Shown here: positions 45,924-55,309 of the stretch, piece by piece
How the letters are laid out: every line of letters starts with the position of its first letter
Numbering within the stretch: position 1 is the first letter of the stretch
Origin: Pestalotiopsis fici W106-1
Taxonomy: Eukaryota > Ascomycota > Sordariomycetes > Amphisphaeriales > Sporocadaceae
Length of the DNA: 64,000 bases
Assembly: GCF_000516985.1 (NCBI RefSeq)
Contig: NW_006917095.1
Span: 3,794,942-3,858,941 of the forward strand
Reading direction: 5' to 3'
Made by a program: the position numbers and the translations under genes
Notes under the pieces: model-generated
The model's database searches: none
Told to the model about the DNA's origin: nothing
The model's input: only the letters and a program-made list of their open reading frames with translations

Positions 45924-47144
45924 ATGGACTACCAAATACCCCAGGGGATGCATTTGATCCCCTCTGAGCTTCTGGATTTACGACCAGACTCGGAGATTGA
46001 CAATGATATCCTCCATCCTAAACCGGTCACTGACGAGAAAAATATATGGGTTTTCTGGCATAGCGGCTTTACAAACATGCACCCATACTCGAAGCGCAAC
46101 ATCCGTGCTTGGTTCCGCCGCTTCTCCAAGCTGGGTTGGGTGATTCGCGTCATGGACAAGGAGCCCGGATCGCCCCTCAATATAGAACACTGGGCAGACA
46201 CGAAGGATCCAGATACCTTCCCGCGCGCCTTCATCGACGGGACTCTTATCGGCGACCATGCCGTCCAACACACTTCAGATCTAGTACGGTGGCCCCTCTT
46301 GTTACGGTACGGTGGCGTGTATGCAGACGTGGGCATGTTGCAGATTGGCGACCTGGACCGTTTGTGGAGCGAGACGGTGGGAAACCCCGACAGCCCCTAC
46401 GAAGTCCTTTCGTATAGCGGTGGTGACCCCGAGGACATGTCCTTGACGAATTACTTTCTCTGCTGTCGGCGAAACAACCCGCTATTCTTGCGCGCCCACA
46501 AACTCTTTCTGGCGCTGTGGGCTGAGGACGGCGGAAAGACGAGTACCGATGGCATGCATGCCAGTCCACTGCTCAAGGGCGTGCCTCAGATGACATATAG
46601 CGGTTCCTTTACTGAGAACGGGAGGACTTATGGCCCACTCGAGGTCGGCACCATGCTCTCGGATTACATCACCCAAGGCCAGGCGCTCAAGATGGTGATG
46701 GGTATGGAGGATCCCGAGGACGGTTGGAACGGGCGGGAATATGTCCGAGATCATGTCTACGCCATCGAGTTCATGGTAGGCGCTCAGCTCATCAACGAGT
46801 ATACCGGCTGGGATGGTCAGTTGGCGTTTAAACTAATGTCGCTGCCACTCCCGCATGAGGGCGAGGCGGAGAGCGAGGAGCAAGCAAAGGCAAGAGAGAT
46901 TGTCGAGGGTTGTTTGAGCAAAAGTTTTGGATTCAAGTTGGCTACCGGCCTTATCTTACGGGTCAAGGGCGACACATTAAGTTCATTGTGGAGGAAAAAT
47001 GTAGGCTCGGATGATGTCCCTGGGACATATGCCCACTGGCTTCGTCATGGCACTATGTATTGGACGCAAAACGAGCTGCCGCCAACGACTGAACTGAGGA
47101 TTGACCAGCCGTTCAAGAGAGGACCATTACTTAGAGCGACATAA
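45924..47144 (+). CDS. Capsule-synthesis/GT32-like glycosyltransferase
   Basis: Single exon, 406 aa from the ATG at 45924 (context CAACATGG). The N-terminal part has IWVFWHSGFTNMHPYSKRNI (41-60), then VIRVMDK, and HTSDLVRWPLLLRYGGVYAD (116-135). This order matches fungal proteins of the capsular-polysaccharide synthesis/GT32 superfamily, which move sugars from nucleotide donors. The usual DxD-type metal site after 'RYGGVY' reads ADVGM, so the second Asp is Gly137. A second conserved block is NYFLCCRRNNPLFLRAHKLF. There is no signal peptide or membrane anchor, unlike Golgi GT32 mannosyltransferases, suggesting a cytosolic or secondary-metabolite sugar transfer role. Substrate unknown. It converges with the 86-aa gene. 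Confidence 0.8.
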   Translation: MDYQIPQGMHLIPSELLDLRPDSEIDNDILHPKPVTDEKNIWVFWHSGFTNMHPYSKRNIRAWFRRFSKLGWVIRVMDKEPGSPLNIEHWADTKDPDTFPRAFIDGTLIGDHAVQHTSDLVRWPLLLRYGGVYADVGMLQIGDLDRLWSETVGNPDSPYEVLSYSGGDPEDMSLTNYFLCCRRNNPLFLRAHKLFLALWAEDGGKTSTDGMHASPLLKGVPQMTYSGSFTENGRTYGPLEVGTMLSDYITQGQALKMVMGMEDPEDGWNGREYVRDHVYAIEFMVGAQLINEYTGWDGQLAFKLMSLPLPHEGEAESEEQAKAREIVEGCLSKSFGFKLATGLILRVKGDTLSSLWRKNVGSDDVPGTYAHWLRHGTMYWTQNELPPTTELRIDQPFKRGPLLRAT

Positions 47145-47505
47145 TGTCGTGGGCGAATTAAAGCGATACGGTATAGACTAGACAGAGCAGAAAAAGCCAC
47201 GATAGATTTAGAACCCCAGGATTAATTCCCCGATGACATAAAGGAAGTCAATGTAAAGACGACGGAGGCTTATTAAGTGTATCGTTTTTCTTATTGATTC
47301 GAATTTGTTTGTCCATACCCGTACCTATTGTAGCATGCCGCCACTGACAATGTGGTCTACGAAGTCCATCCAAGAGACTGACCATGGCTGCTAAACAAAT
47401 TCAACGATTTGAAATTTGTAAGTAAACCACGACATGTGTATGTAAACTATGTCTTTTCTCTCAACTGTCTATTGCGCCTGATTATGATTTAGGCCCTGGC
47501 AATCT
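47145..47505. other. Convergent 3' flanks
   Basis: Region between the ends of the glycosyltransferase and the 86-aa gene, expected to hold both 3' UTRs. No other signal. Confidence 0.5.
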
Positions 47506-47875
47506 CTATTGATTCTGGGAGGTATTCGGTCCTGCCGGGCCAGAGACCAATCTGACAAAGTCGTTAACTGTTTGTCGTGACACTATGTTTTTTTGAGACT
47601 CACTTTTCAATCATGCCCCCAATTACGCCCTTTTTAGGCTGCTGTTCTGAAAGGCTCTCCCGTTTGGCGACCGACTCTGGGTCTGTGGACCGTTTTTGCA
47701 GGTACAGATTGTCAAAATTCGGCCCGGAAAGCTGTACGTGGTCAGTCATCATATCACGAGCGTTTGACTAGAAAACAACAAGACTAACCACAGAATTCTC
47801 GGTAGTGTTGCCACCGCCTTGAATAGGTCCTGCTTTGCCGCCGACCGAGGCTTGGTTTGGTGTTGAATCGCTCAT
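47506..47875 (-). CDS. Small 86-aa protein in three exons, unknown function
   Basis: Exons 47789-47875, 47604-47731 and 47506-47551 join in frame at GTTAGT...ACAG and GTGAGT...TCAG sites to give 86 aa. The protein starts MSDSTPNQASVGGKAGPIQG, continues with SGPNFDNLYLQKRS, ESVAKRESLSEQQPKKG and GGMIEKLVSGPAG, and is hydrophilic throughout, without signal peptide or Cys. Two consistent short introns, a good start context (ATCAAGATGAGC) and clean frame joining make this a likely real gene although no single exon is long. The composition suggests a disordered, stress-type or regulatory small protein, but I do not recognise a family. It diverges from the small secreted protein gene 1.3 kb to the right. 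Confidence 0.65.
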
Positions 47876-49206
47876 CTTGATGTAAATAGTATATGAATTG
47901 TTTAAGGCATTGTAAACTGGACCTTCAACTCACCAAACCGAGCAATTTATGTATCTTGAGGAAATTCCAGGAACCAGGTACGACTTCCTGACTCATGACG
48001 TTTATTGTACATAGGTGTCGAATTGCTTTGTTTGCGGCACCCACGTCACCGCGCTGCCAAAGTCTATGAGGTCATCAAGTCAGTGATGCTACTAGTAGTT
48101 CCCGTCTAAGATGAAGCCGTGTGCACGAGCCACATGTGATGGCAATGATATATCTATTGCCGTGCTCATTATCTTTGGCATAATAAATATGTATAATGCA
48201 GATTGGTGGTTTACACAAGGTGCATCTGCCAACGTTACGAACCACCAATGTTAGATCCCAGTCCGATCCAGGTCGCGCCAGTCGGATTGCAGCATGTAGG
48301 GAGGTAATCAAGTATAAGTCCGGCTAATTAACAATAGCTTGAACTCACTTCTTGAGACCATTGTGAAAGCACAATCTGGCTGAGTTCCAGTAACGTCGAC
48401 TAGTGGCATCAAGTTCATGTCATTCCGAGTCGTGTATTTACTGAATCTGTTTGTCGCACTCATCTTTGTTGACAACCCCTGTAAGCGAATTGTTAGCATT
48501 ATGATGATCACGTGGATCATGAACCAAGAACACTCAACCTCAGTAGATCAGTGTGCCCATCGCAGTAAGTAGGCACACTGCCCGTCGAGGACCAAAGGAA
48601 GCTTGACCAGGTGATTCCAAAGATTCTGCAATGGGGGAGTTTGTAACAGAATCTGCCAAGCCGCTGGCAGCCACAGTCTTCATTTACCACGGCCCGCTGC
48701 AAGTAAGACAATAGTACACAATATATACCAATGATAGGCAGTTTAGGGCGTGCAATCAGATTGATTTGCTTTTAGCGTTGTTGCATAATTTGTATGCATT
48801 ACAAAAGGGTTATATAGCAGCAGCAATAGTGGCAACCTCAAACATGCAAGGCCAATATTACTGAGCAAGTATAATATTTCACATGTAAGCTTTCTTTCTC
48901 GGCGAGGCTATATTGGATTTGATGAGATTTCCGGAGAAGCTTTATAATGCTCAGATGTAACAATCCGCTGGTGACATGTTGGAGCGCTTGATTGTTGGCG
49001 GCACCGGAAAATACAGACAAGTCAGTAAGCTGCAGCCAAAAATGCAACATTGGTATCCCCATAGGTCAATAAAATGCACGACTTCGTATAGACGCCTTGG
49101 CGTTGCTGCGGAGAAGCGGCATCGACACATTATAAAGTGAGCATGTGTTTCCAAAAGTCAAAGTGGATAATCAAACAAACTGTTATCGACGCAACTCATA
49201 ATCATC
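47876..49206. other. Intergenic, divergent promoters
   Basis: Promoters of the 86-aa gene (left) and the secreted protein (right). A minus-strand frame starting near 48462 (MSATNRFSKYTT...) can be joined across a GTGAGT...GGCAG intron to a further 45 open codons ending near 48100, but codon bias is poor and no family is recognised; not called as a gene. Confidence 0.4.
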
Positions 49207-49814
49207 ATGCTCTTTGTCTTGTCAAGTGTCTTTGTCGCAGCTGCAGCGGCCTGCGTTATTCCAGACGTAGGTCTTCCCAATAACATCGTGGAGCCTTTCT
49301 CTATCCAATTGCAGAACGCCTCATTTCCTGATGTACACAACCATTTTCTCAATCTATGGGACTGGGGCGGCGGGGACCAGCATCTATTCGTGAGCCCAGC
49401 CGGCAACTCGACCAGCGAGCTCACGCTCGTCGAAGGTGTCATCACTCTGCCCTGGGATCCCATTCGCCGTGCTGTCATCAACGGCGAGTACGAGGTCAAG
49501 GACAATACCACCAAGATGTTCATGACGGAGCGCGGGGACCCTCGTGCCATTTGGGATGTCGTCTATGGGTGCAATCCCGACACGGATGCCCTTCAGACAG
49601 AACTGCGATTCAAGTCGCGGGGGGATATCGAGGAGGGAGGCATCATGGGTGTGAGACCATTCAATGGAGCTTATGACTTTCGATGGAGGCCGGCTGGGAC
49701 CTCAGGTAAGACCACAATTAATCGTGGGATACGGTTTTATTGACCTCGTAAATAGTCATCGATCCGGACCGTCTGTGGATTGGAGTGACGCTTGTTGTGG
49801 TAGAGCCGGAATGA
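49207..49814 (+). CDS. Small secreted protein, unknown function
   Basis: Two exons, 49207-49705 and 49756-49814, giving 185 aa. A signal peptide (MLFVLSSVFVAAAAA) with likely cleavage near residue 16 starts the protein. The mature part contains VEPFSIQLQNASFPDVHNHF, GGGDQHLFVSPAGNST, AIWDVVYGCNPDTDA and ends VIDPDRLWIGVTLVVVEPE after the intron. The pattern 'F-I-QN...HN-x-GGGDQHLFxxPxG' with beta-strand-like repeats recalls a family of secreted fungal beta-sandwich proteins of unknown function; I could not name it with certainty. Only two or three Cys are present, so it is not a typical Cys-rich effector. It could still act outside the cell on a host or substrate. Confidence 0.78.
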
Positions 49815-50888
49815 TTGGGCATCGATCAAATCAGATCCCTTTTTAGAGGTTGAGACAGTCATATGAAGTTGAAAAGCATTGAGCCGCACTATGTTATTGC
49901 GCTGCTCCATGGCATGTCCTCCGTGTAAGCTTGTTCAGAACTGCCGGGTCGCGGAGTTGAGAAGTCAATCAATCCTGTGGCCGTGACATGATCAGCCGCC
50001 CTGACTTTCCTTTGCTCCACAGCTTTCCATAAAGCACGGCAAGGTCTTTTGTGTATGAGCCTATTCACGAAAATGATGTAAATATCGTGTCTTGTCTGCG
50101 ATGCTGCATTTCAACTCTGAATGCACGACCTTCTAGGCTTTTAGACACCACAATTTGGCCGACTTTGCACAAGGTCAAGTGCAACAATACCAGGAGCATT
50201 TGTAGGTAGCAGTCAATTTTGCAATATATGTGGGTACATATCTAGGTATTCAAAGTGCTCCTGATTGCGCTCATTGTATGGAGCTTGGATACTCACCATG
50301 TACAGATGAAGGAACTGTTGAACTTCACTGTCCTGATTCCAGCTGATGTACAGTATCATAGTATCGATCAATTCTTCGATACAAGAAAATTGGTATCAGA
50401 CACCATCTTGCAAGATAGCCGGCTGGATGGGAAAATAACAATATCATACTGGCCGACGAATAGGCACTGACTGGCATCACTCGGAGAATCACAAATAATA
50501 AGCCCAGACATTCTAGACTATCAGCAGGTGTTGTTTATCAATAGAACGATACATCGTTAAGGAGCAGACTTGGTGGGCTAAAAGCCACTATGGTATAAAT
50601 TGACGATCTGACAAGCACAGCGAGACATACCCAACTCCATCTAGTGAAATCAGTGCTGGTGAAGGTGTCGGGAGTGTCCATGATGACGCGGATCGTGTGC
50701 AAGTGTGCCTGGCACGTCTTGCCCGTTCTTGCTTGCCAGCGTGGAAGTCTGACCAGGCCGAACCAGGCCTATCCTAATCGCAAAGCATCCCATCATCATC
50801 GCAAGGTGTCGTGTGGCTGCCAATCGAGCAAAAGCCTGAACCGTAGAACGCCGGAGGTAACAAGGAGGAAATTGCACAGAAACAAGGC
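49815..50888. other. Convergent flanks
   Basis: Between the ends of the secreted protein gene and atg8. Frames at 50255-50470 and 50644-50964 have no features. Nothing supported. Confidence 0.45.
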
Positions 50889-51594
50889 TTAAGCAGAGTC
50901 GCCAAAGGTGTTCTCGCCCGAGTACGTGATGTAGAGGAAACTGGAAACAATCAAAGTTAGCCACGAGTTTGGCTGTGTGCTCAACACAATCTGATCCGAG
51001 GGAAACTTACCCATCCTCGTCCTTGTGTTCCTCGTAAATGCTACTCATCAGAGCAGCCGTTGGCGGAAGAACTTCATCGACAAAGATGAAAATGGCCTTT
51101 TCCGGAGACAACTTGATGCGCTTTCGGATAACATAGACGAACTGGCCGACGGTGAGATCTGCGGGTACGAGATACTTCTTCTTGTCGATAGTGGCGATAT
51201 CAGACTTCTCGACCTTTTCGCAAATAACCTAGAGGAATAGGCGTTAGCAATCAAAATCACCAAGCTGTATAATCATGCAAAAGTTTAATGCAAGGTGCTG
51301 CTGTTGCGATGTACCGAAAGCGACCAGGGTGTGAAGGTGACGATACAGTGGCGGCGATAAGCAACACTGGCAGGCAGCGGTGTGTAGATGACGCCGGGCT
51401 AGCCAAGGCATTTCGGCACCGGGACCAAAGCGTTGCGCACAGAAACACTGGCGATGGCTATCACAATGCATCTCGGATGGAGTAGCAAAAGAGAATGAAC
51501 TCACCGGAATACGGTCGGCATACTTCTGTCGGATTCGCTCGGCCTCGGCCTTACGCTTCTCGAAGGGGTGCTCGTCCTTGAACTTGGATCGCAT
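50889..51594 (-). CDS. atg8: ATG8, ubiquitin-like autophagy protein
   Basis: Three exons: 51505-51594, 51011-51228 and 50889-50940, giving 119 aa. The sequence is nearly invariant across fungi: [20 protein letters not shown], then [40 protein letters not shown] and [13 protein letters not shown]. After Gly116 come three residues (DSA) that Atg4 should remove so that Gly116 can be linked to phosphatidylethanolamine by Atg7, Atg3 and the Atg12-Atg5 complex. The protein then drives phagophore growth and cargo capture, and in filamentous fungi is also needed for conidiation and, in pathogens, for infection structures. The upstream 2 kb contains no other gene and may hold a long leader. Confidence 0.98.
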
Positions 51595-53456
51595 ATTGGG
51601 CGAGTGTAATGACGTTGTCGGTGTAGTTGGTCTGTATGGGATGCGACTGGGCGTTGTTGGTTGGGTCAGTGAGAATATGAGTTGGAGATTGTCGTCAAAG
51701 TTATTGGCAGCAGTAGAGATGGAGGTGGATTAGAGGGTGAAGGTTGGTAAGTAGGTAGGAGTGGGAAGAGGAAAGCAAGTTGTGCTTTGGCTGGAGGACT
51801 GGCGTAAGGTTGTAGGTATGCGGAGGTGACCTACATACAACCTTGAGGTACTGCCTGCCTGGTAGGTAATCACCTGGTTTAGTGACCCGATGGCCAGCAG
51901 GTACACACCGGATTGCGTGCGTCGATTGCTTAATCGGAGTGGGTGATTGACTGACTGGATTGCTCAGCAGCAGGGCGGGGTGATTGAGTGTATGTACCTC
52001 CTAGTACTGGGAGCTTCCACCAATGTCTCCAGTCCCGCCTGGGCGAATGAACTATCTTGAGGCAGAATCAAAGTATCTTCAAGGCACAACAATGTGTCAA
52101 AGAGACTTTTTGCTCAGTCAGACCACTCAAAGTCCTCAGATCACTGGATCTCAGCGCACTGTCATTGGGAGCATTCCAAGCCGAGCGTTCAGTCACGGAA
52201 AGGTACCTTGACCCAAATAAGGCGGGGAGCACGAGGTAGTTGACGTGGGGTCAGGGATCAATGTCTGCCTGGAGAGGTACGGTACCCAGCAGCGTAGAAA
52301 CGCAATGTATGAGGGGCTGGCGATCTGACTAATGAAGTGTACAGAGTACACTGCGAATGAAAAGACTTACGTTATTTGACTTCCTCTGTCGAAGCAGGAA
52401 GGAAACAAATTTGAATGAAGCGATGGGATGTGGTAGATTGAAAGATGTTGCTTGCTGCTAATCGTGTCGTGATGGATTAAGGGCAATCAAGGAAACCGGT
52501 AAAGAAAGAGGAGAAAGCGACGAGATGCACGTACGTTTAAGGTATTGGTCGGTCAGAGGCATTGAGACAATGGAAGTGAGCAACCATCCACAGCGCTGAA
52601 GACAGGAGGAAAGCGGGGCGAGGCAGTGAGACGACACCTGCGGCCTGGGCAGCTGCTGGGAGAACGTGAACGTGATGCCCGTGGCAACGATAAAGGAAAT
52701 GCCATGCGCCTTTCCAAATATAGTCTAGCCTCATACCTGTCGCTGGCCTTTGGGTCATCCGGTGAGTGCGAATTGGTCACATTGATACCATGGATGACCT
52801 CGTCTTTCTTTCTTTTCTACCCCTTTCGTTTGCCTTGTGCTTACCTCTGAGTAACAAAGAAGAAGACTTGAATCGCTTTGAGATCAAACAGTCGCAGGAG
52901 CCCATCATCGTTACTGGTCACGGCCTACGTATATACTCCAGATCAAGGCTTGAATGGTCGTGGGCGTTTGTAGTTGACTCTATTCTATGCTACGGACTAC
53001 CTCGCAGCCACTTCGTTTGCTTTGTTCAGATCCGAAATAATAATGACCAGACATCAAAGCCATACACGGTGCAGACAAAGATGGAGCAGTGATACATTGC
53101 GATGTGAAGAGATGCATTACACTGATTTCTCTGTCCGTAATCTACCTACGAAATATCTATTCTCAATTCATTCTTCCCGTGGCGCGGAAGCCTCCGATGG
53201 GCTGCCCAGCCCCCACTCTTGTTAGACCCAGTAGGCACTTATTCCCTTGCGTCTATCGCCGTGCCGGTTATGGGAAACTGTACATATTCAAGCAAATTCG
53301 CGTCGACTGAAGTATTCAATTACATTAAGGTGTCGTCTTTGCTACCTCAAGTATCTTTGCGATGTACGCTTTTGGGCATGCCATTTCGCATTGGTTTTTT
53401 GTGTACTGGGTGGAACGTATTCAAAATGAGACTGTGCAAAGAAGAAAGGAGAAGAG
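51595..53456. other. atg8 promoter and gene-free DNA
   Basis: The first few hundred bases upstream of atg8 carry repeated GGTAGGT/TAGGTAGG-type sequences (near 51750-51880), common in promoters of related fungi. Short frames from 52023 to 53461 have no features. No gene seen. Confidence 0.45.
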
Positions 53457-53460
53457 TATA
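53457..53460 (+). promoter_or_regulatory. TATA element of the 5S gene
   Basis: TATA at -29 to -26 relative to the first base of the 5S RNA. Neurospora 5S genes need a TATA element at this position for RNA polymerase III transcription in addition to internal elements. Confidence 0.6.
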
Positions 53461-53485
53461 ATTTTGATTAATTCGAAAGCCTGTC

Positions 53486-53604
53486 ACATACGACCATAGA
53501 TAGTTGAAAACATGGCATCCCGTTCGCTCTGCCCTAATTAAGCAACTAATCGCCGAATCAGTACTCAGGTGGGTGACCACTGGGGAATCCTCGGTGATGT
53601 ATGT
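53486..53604 (+). rRNA. 5S ribosomal RNA gene (variant)
   Basis: 119 nt from ACATACGACCATAG to GTGATGTATGT, the ends that pair to form helix I of fungal 5S rRNA. Core conserved stretches are present: CATCCCGTTCGCTC (loop B/C region) and AGGTGGGTGACCAC (helix IV/loop E region). Bases differ from the usual ascomycete 5S, yet helices remain paired: TAGTTG with CAACTA (helix II), GGCA with TGCC (helix III), CCGA with TCGG (helix V). A TATA element lies at -29 and nine T's follow the gene. This is a lone copy, as expected for the dispersed 5S genes of filamentous ascomycetes. Its divergence could make it a minor isotype or an old copy kept by selection on structure. Confidence 0.88.
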
Positions 53605-53612
53605 TTTTTTTT
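53604..53612 (+). terminator. RNA polymerase III terminator of 5S gene
   Basis: Run of nine T residues beginning at the last base of the 5S RNA, the usual termination signal for RNA polymerase III. Confidence 0.75.
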
Positions 53613-54548
53613 GACATTTTTTCAACTTAGTAGAGCCTCGCTCGGACGCATGGACTCAGAAACATCATCTGGGAAGTGGAAGTATGCGTGAACACGAGGG
53701 AAAGTGATTTTTGTCCATTCCACGGACTCCAGCATGGCAAATCAGCATGTTGTCTAGTTGGTTATGGGGGAATAACACGTGCTGCAACGAGTTGAATAGC
53801 CTTTGAACACGATTCATGGAATTGAGCATGAGAAGAAACTAGGTAGAATCCAAACAGATGAATACGTTGCCGAGAACGAATGCCGATATGCTGTTTCGTC
53901 TCGCCAGACGATCTCCAGGCATACTTTCTTATTGCGTCATCTGACCGAATGCATTGAACAGTATCATATATGACCAAAGAGAGCAAAGTATGACAGCCAA
54001 TACCAAATCATGGGAATATGAATCATTAAATGGTCGTAGATCAGCGCCGAACGCCACCTGTAGAGGCCCACGAGCGAACAAAAAGTCCCCTTGATTTTGC
54101 TACAGTGCAAGCCGGTAACTACCTCTCAATTCATGTTGATTTGTGCCATTTGTTACCGGAGTCGGCAAAGTGGTCCCAGTGTGGAGTGTACAGCTTCTTC
54201 ATCACTCGACTGCTGCCTGTAATTAGGCTTGACTGACCAAAGATCCATCTGAGCAAGCCTTTGTCTCCGCGTTAATATATGCACTATCAATATGTACTCA
54301 CCTTGAATTTACATTACAGGGCTGTTTTATGGCCGAACCGGAAATCTTTTAGTGGGGTGATGCGTCTTTGTCTGGAGAGGCCCATCGATCGTCCTTGGGC
54401 AGCAAAAATGCATGTAACGGGAAGATGGCCATGAATAAGCCGAGATAGCCATGAAAGGGATTTTTCATTTTCCATAAAGCTGCTCAGCCGTCTGTTACAT
54501 CATTTGATCTCGTCCTCAAGATATCGAATCACACTTCAATCAACAAAC
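53613..54548. other. Gene-free DNA
   Basis: Between the 5S gene and the decayed dehydrogenase. Frames are short and featureless. Confidence 0.45.
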
Positions 54549-55309
54549 ATGTGCTCCGGCCCGAGCATGCCCCATCAGAGGCAAGTCTCAAAGGCAAAGT
54601 CCCATGCGATTTCCGGACAATCCTCGGGAATGGAGCGCTCAACAGCTCTTGTACTTGCACAATTTGGTGCTCGGGTATCCTTCTGTGATCATAACAAGAG
54701 AAGAATCGCACAGGTTGAGGCAGAAATCGTGCCCTCATCATTGTATGGCAAGCACGGCGTGTTGTCAAACAGTGTCTACATTGAAAACGTGGGTGAGGTG
54801 GTAGCCTGGATTCACGCCTTTGTCGACAAATTTGGGAGGCTAGACGGAGCTATCAATGCCGTCGCCCTTGAGGCATCCAAGGTTGTGTCGATTACCGAGA
54901 TGAAGTCACCAACTTGGCATACTGCCATTAATGCAAACCTACCCCAGCTCAAACATGACTAAAGACGCTGCTATCATAAATGTTGGTAGTATTCTTGACA
55001 TCGTTGACCTTGAAGCTTATGCCCTGTACTCTGCGAAAAAAAAAAAAAAAAAAAAAAAAAGAAAACATGGGATATTCGGTTCCACAAAAGCCATTGCAAA
55101 AGAATATGGTCTGGGGAGATTCGAATCAACGCTACCGGACCGTAATTTGAGAAGATGCGATTGAAACGCATCCTCTTAACAATGTTCGTGGTCACACTAA
55201 TACTTTCATAACAAAGAATAAAACTGCTCTCTTGATCGCAGATAGTCTGAAAATACCGGGTGTGGCATCTCCGACGATAAAAAAACGAATCGCGAAAGTA
55301 TATAAGTAG
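54549..55309 (+). pseudogene. Decayed short-chain dehydrogenase/reductase
   Basis: Fragments in several frames together recall an SDR oxidoreductase. Frame 1 from about 54549 has the cofactor loop as ISGQSSGMERSTA, where the third glycine of TGxxxGxG is Glu, then FGARVSFCDHNKRR and DKFGRLDGAINAVA. A frameshift near 54955 leads to AAIINVGSILDIVDLEAYAL and the catalytic YSAxK area, where a 25-nt A run adds about eight Lys codons before KHGIFGSTKAIAKEYG. A second frameshift near 55115 leads to IRINATGP, a TAA stop, and AIETHPLNNV, after which the match fades. About ten residues before PQLKHD also appear to be missing. The gene cannot make a working enzyme. G-to-A and C-to-T type changes fit RIP but are not proof. 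Confidence 0.8.
55036..55060 (+). repeat. 25-nt A homopolymer within the SDR pseudogene
   Basis: An uninterrupted run of 25 A, followed by GAAAAC. It lies where homologues encode the catalytic YxxxK and next residues, and preserves the reading frame on both sides. Confidence 0.9.

Noticed and set aside
55121..55140. GATTCGAATC in the SDR pseudogene
   Set aside because: It belongs to the dehydrogenase coding remnant and lacks a tRNA fold.
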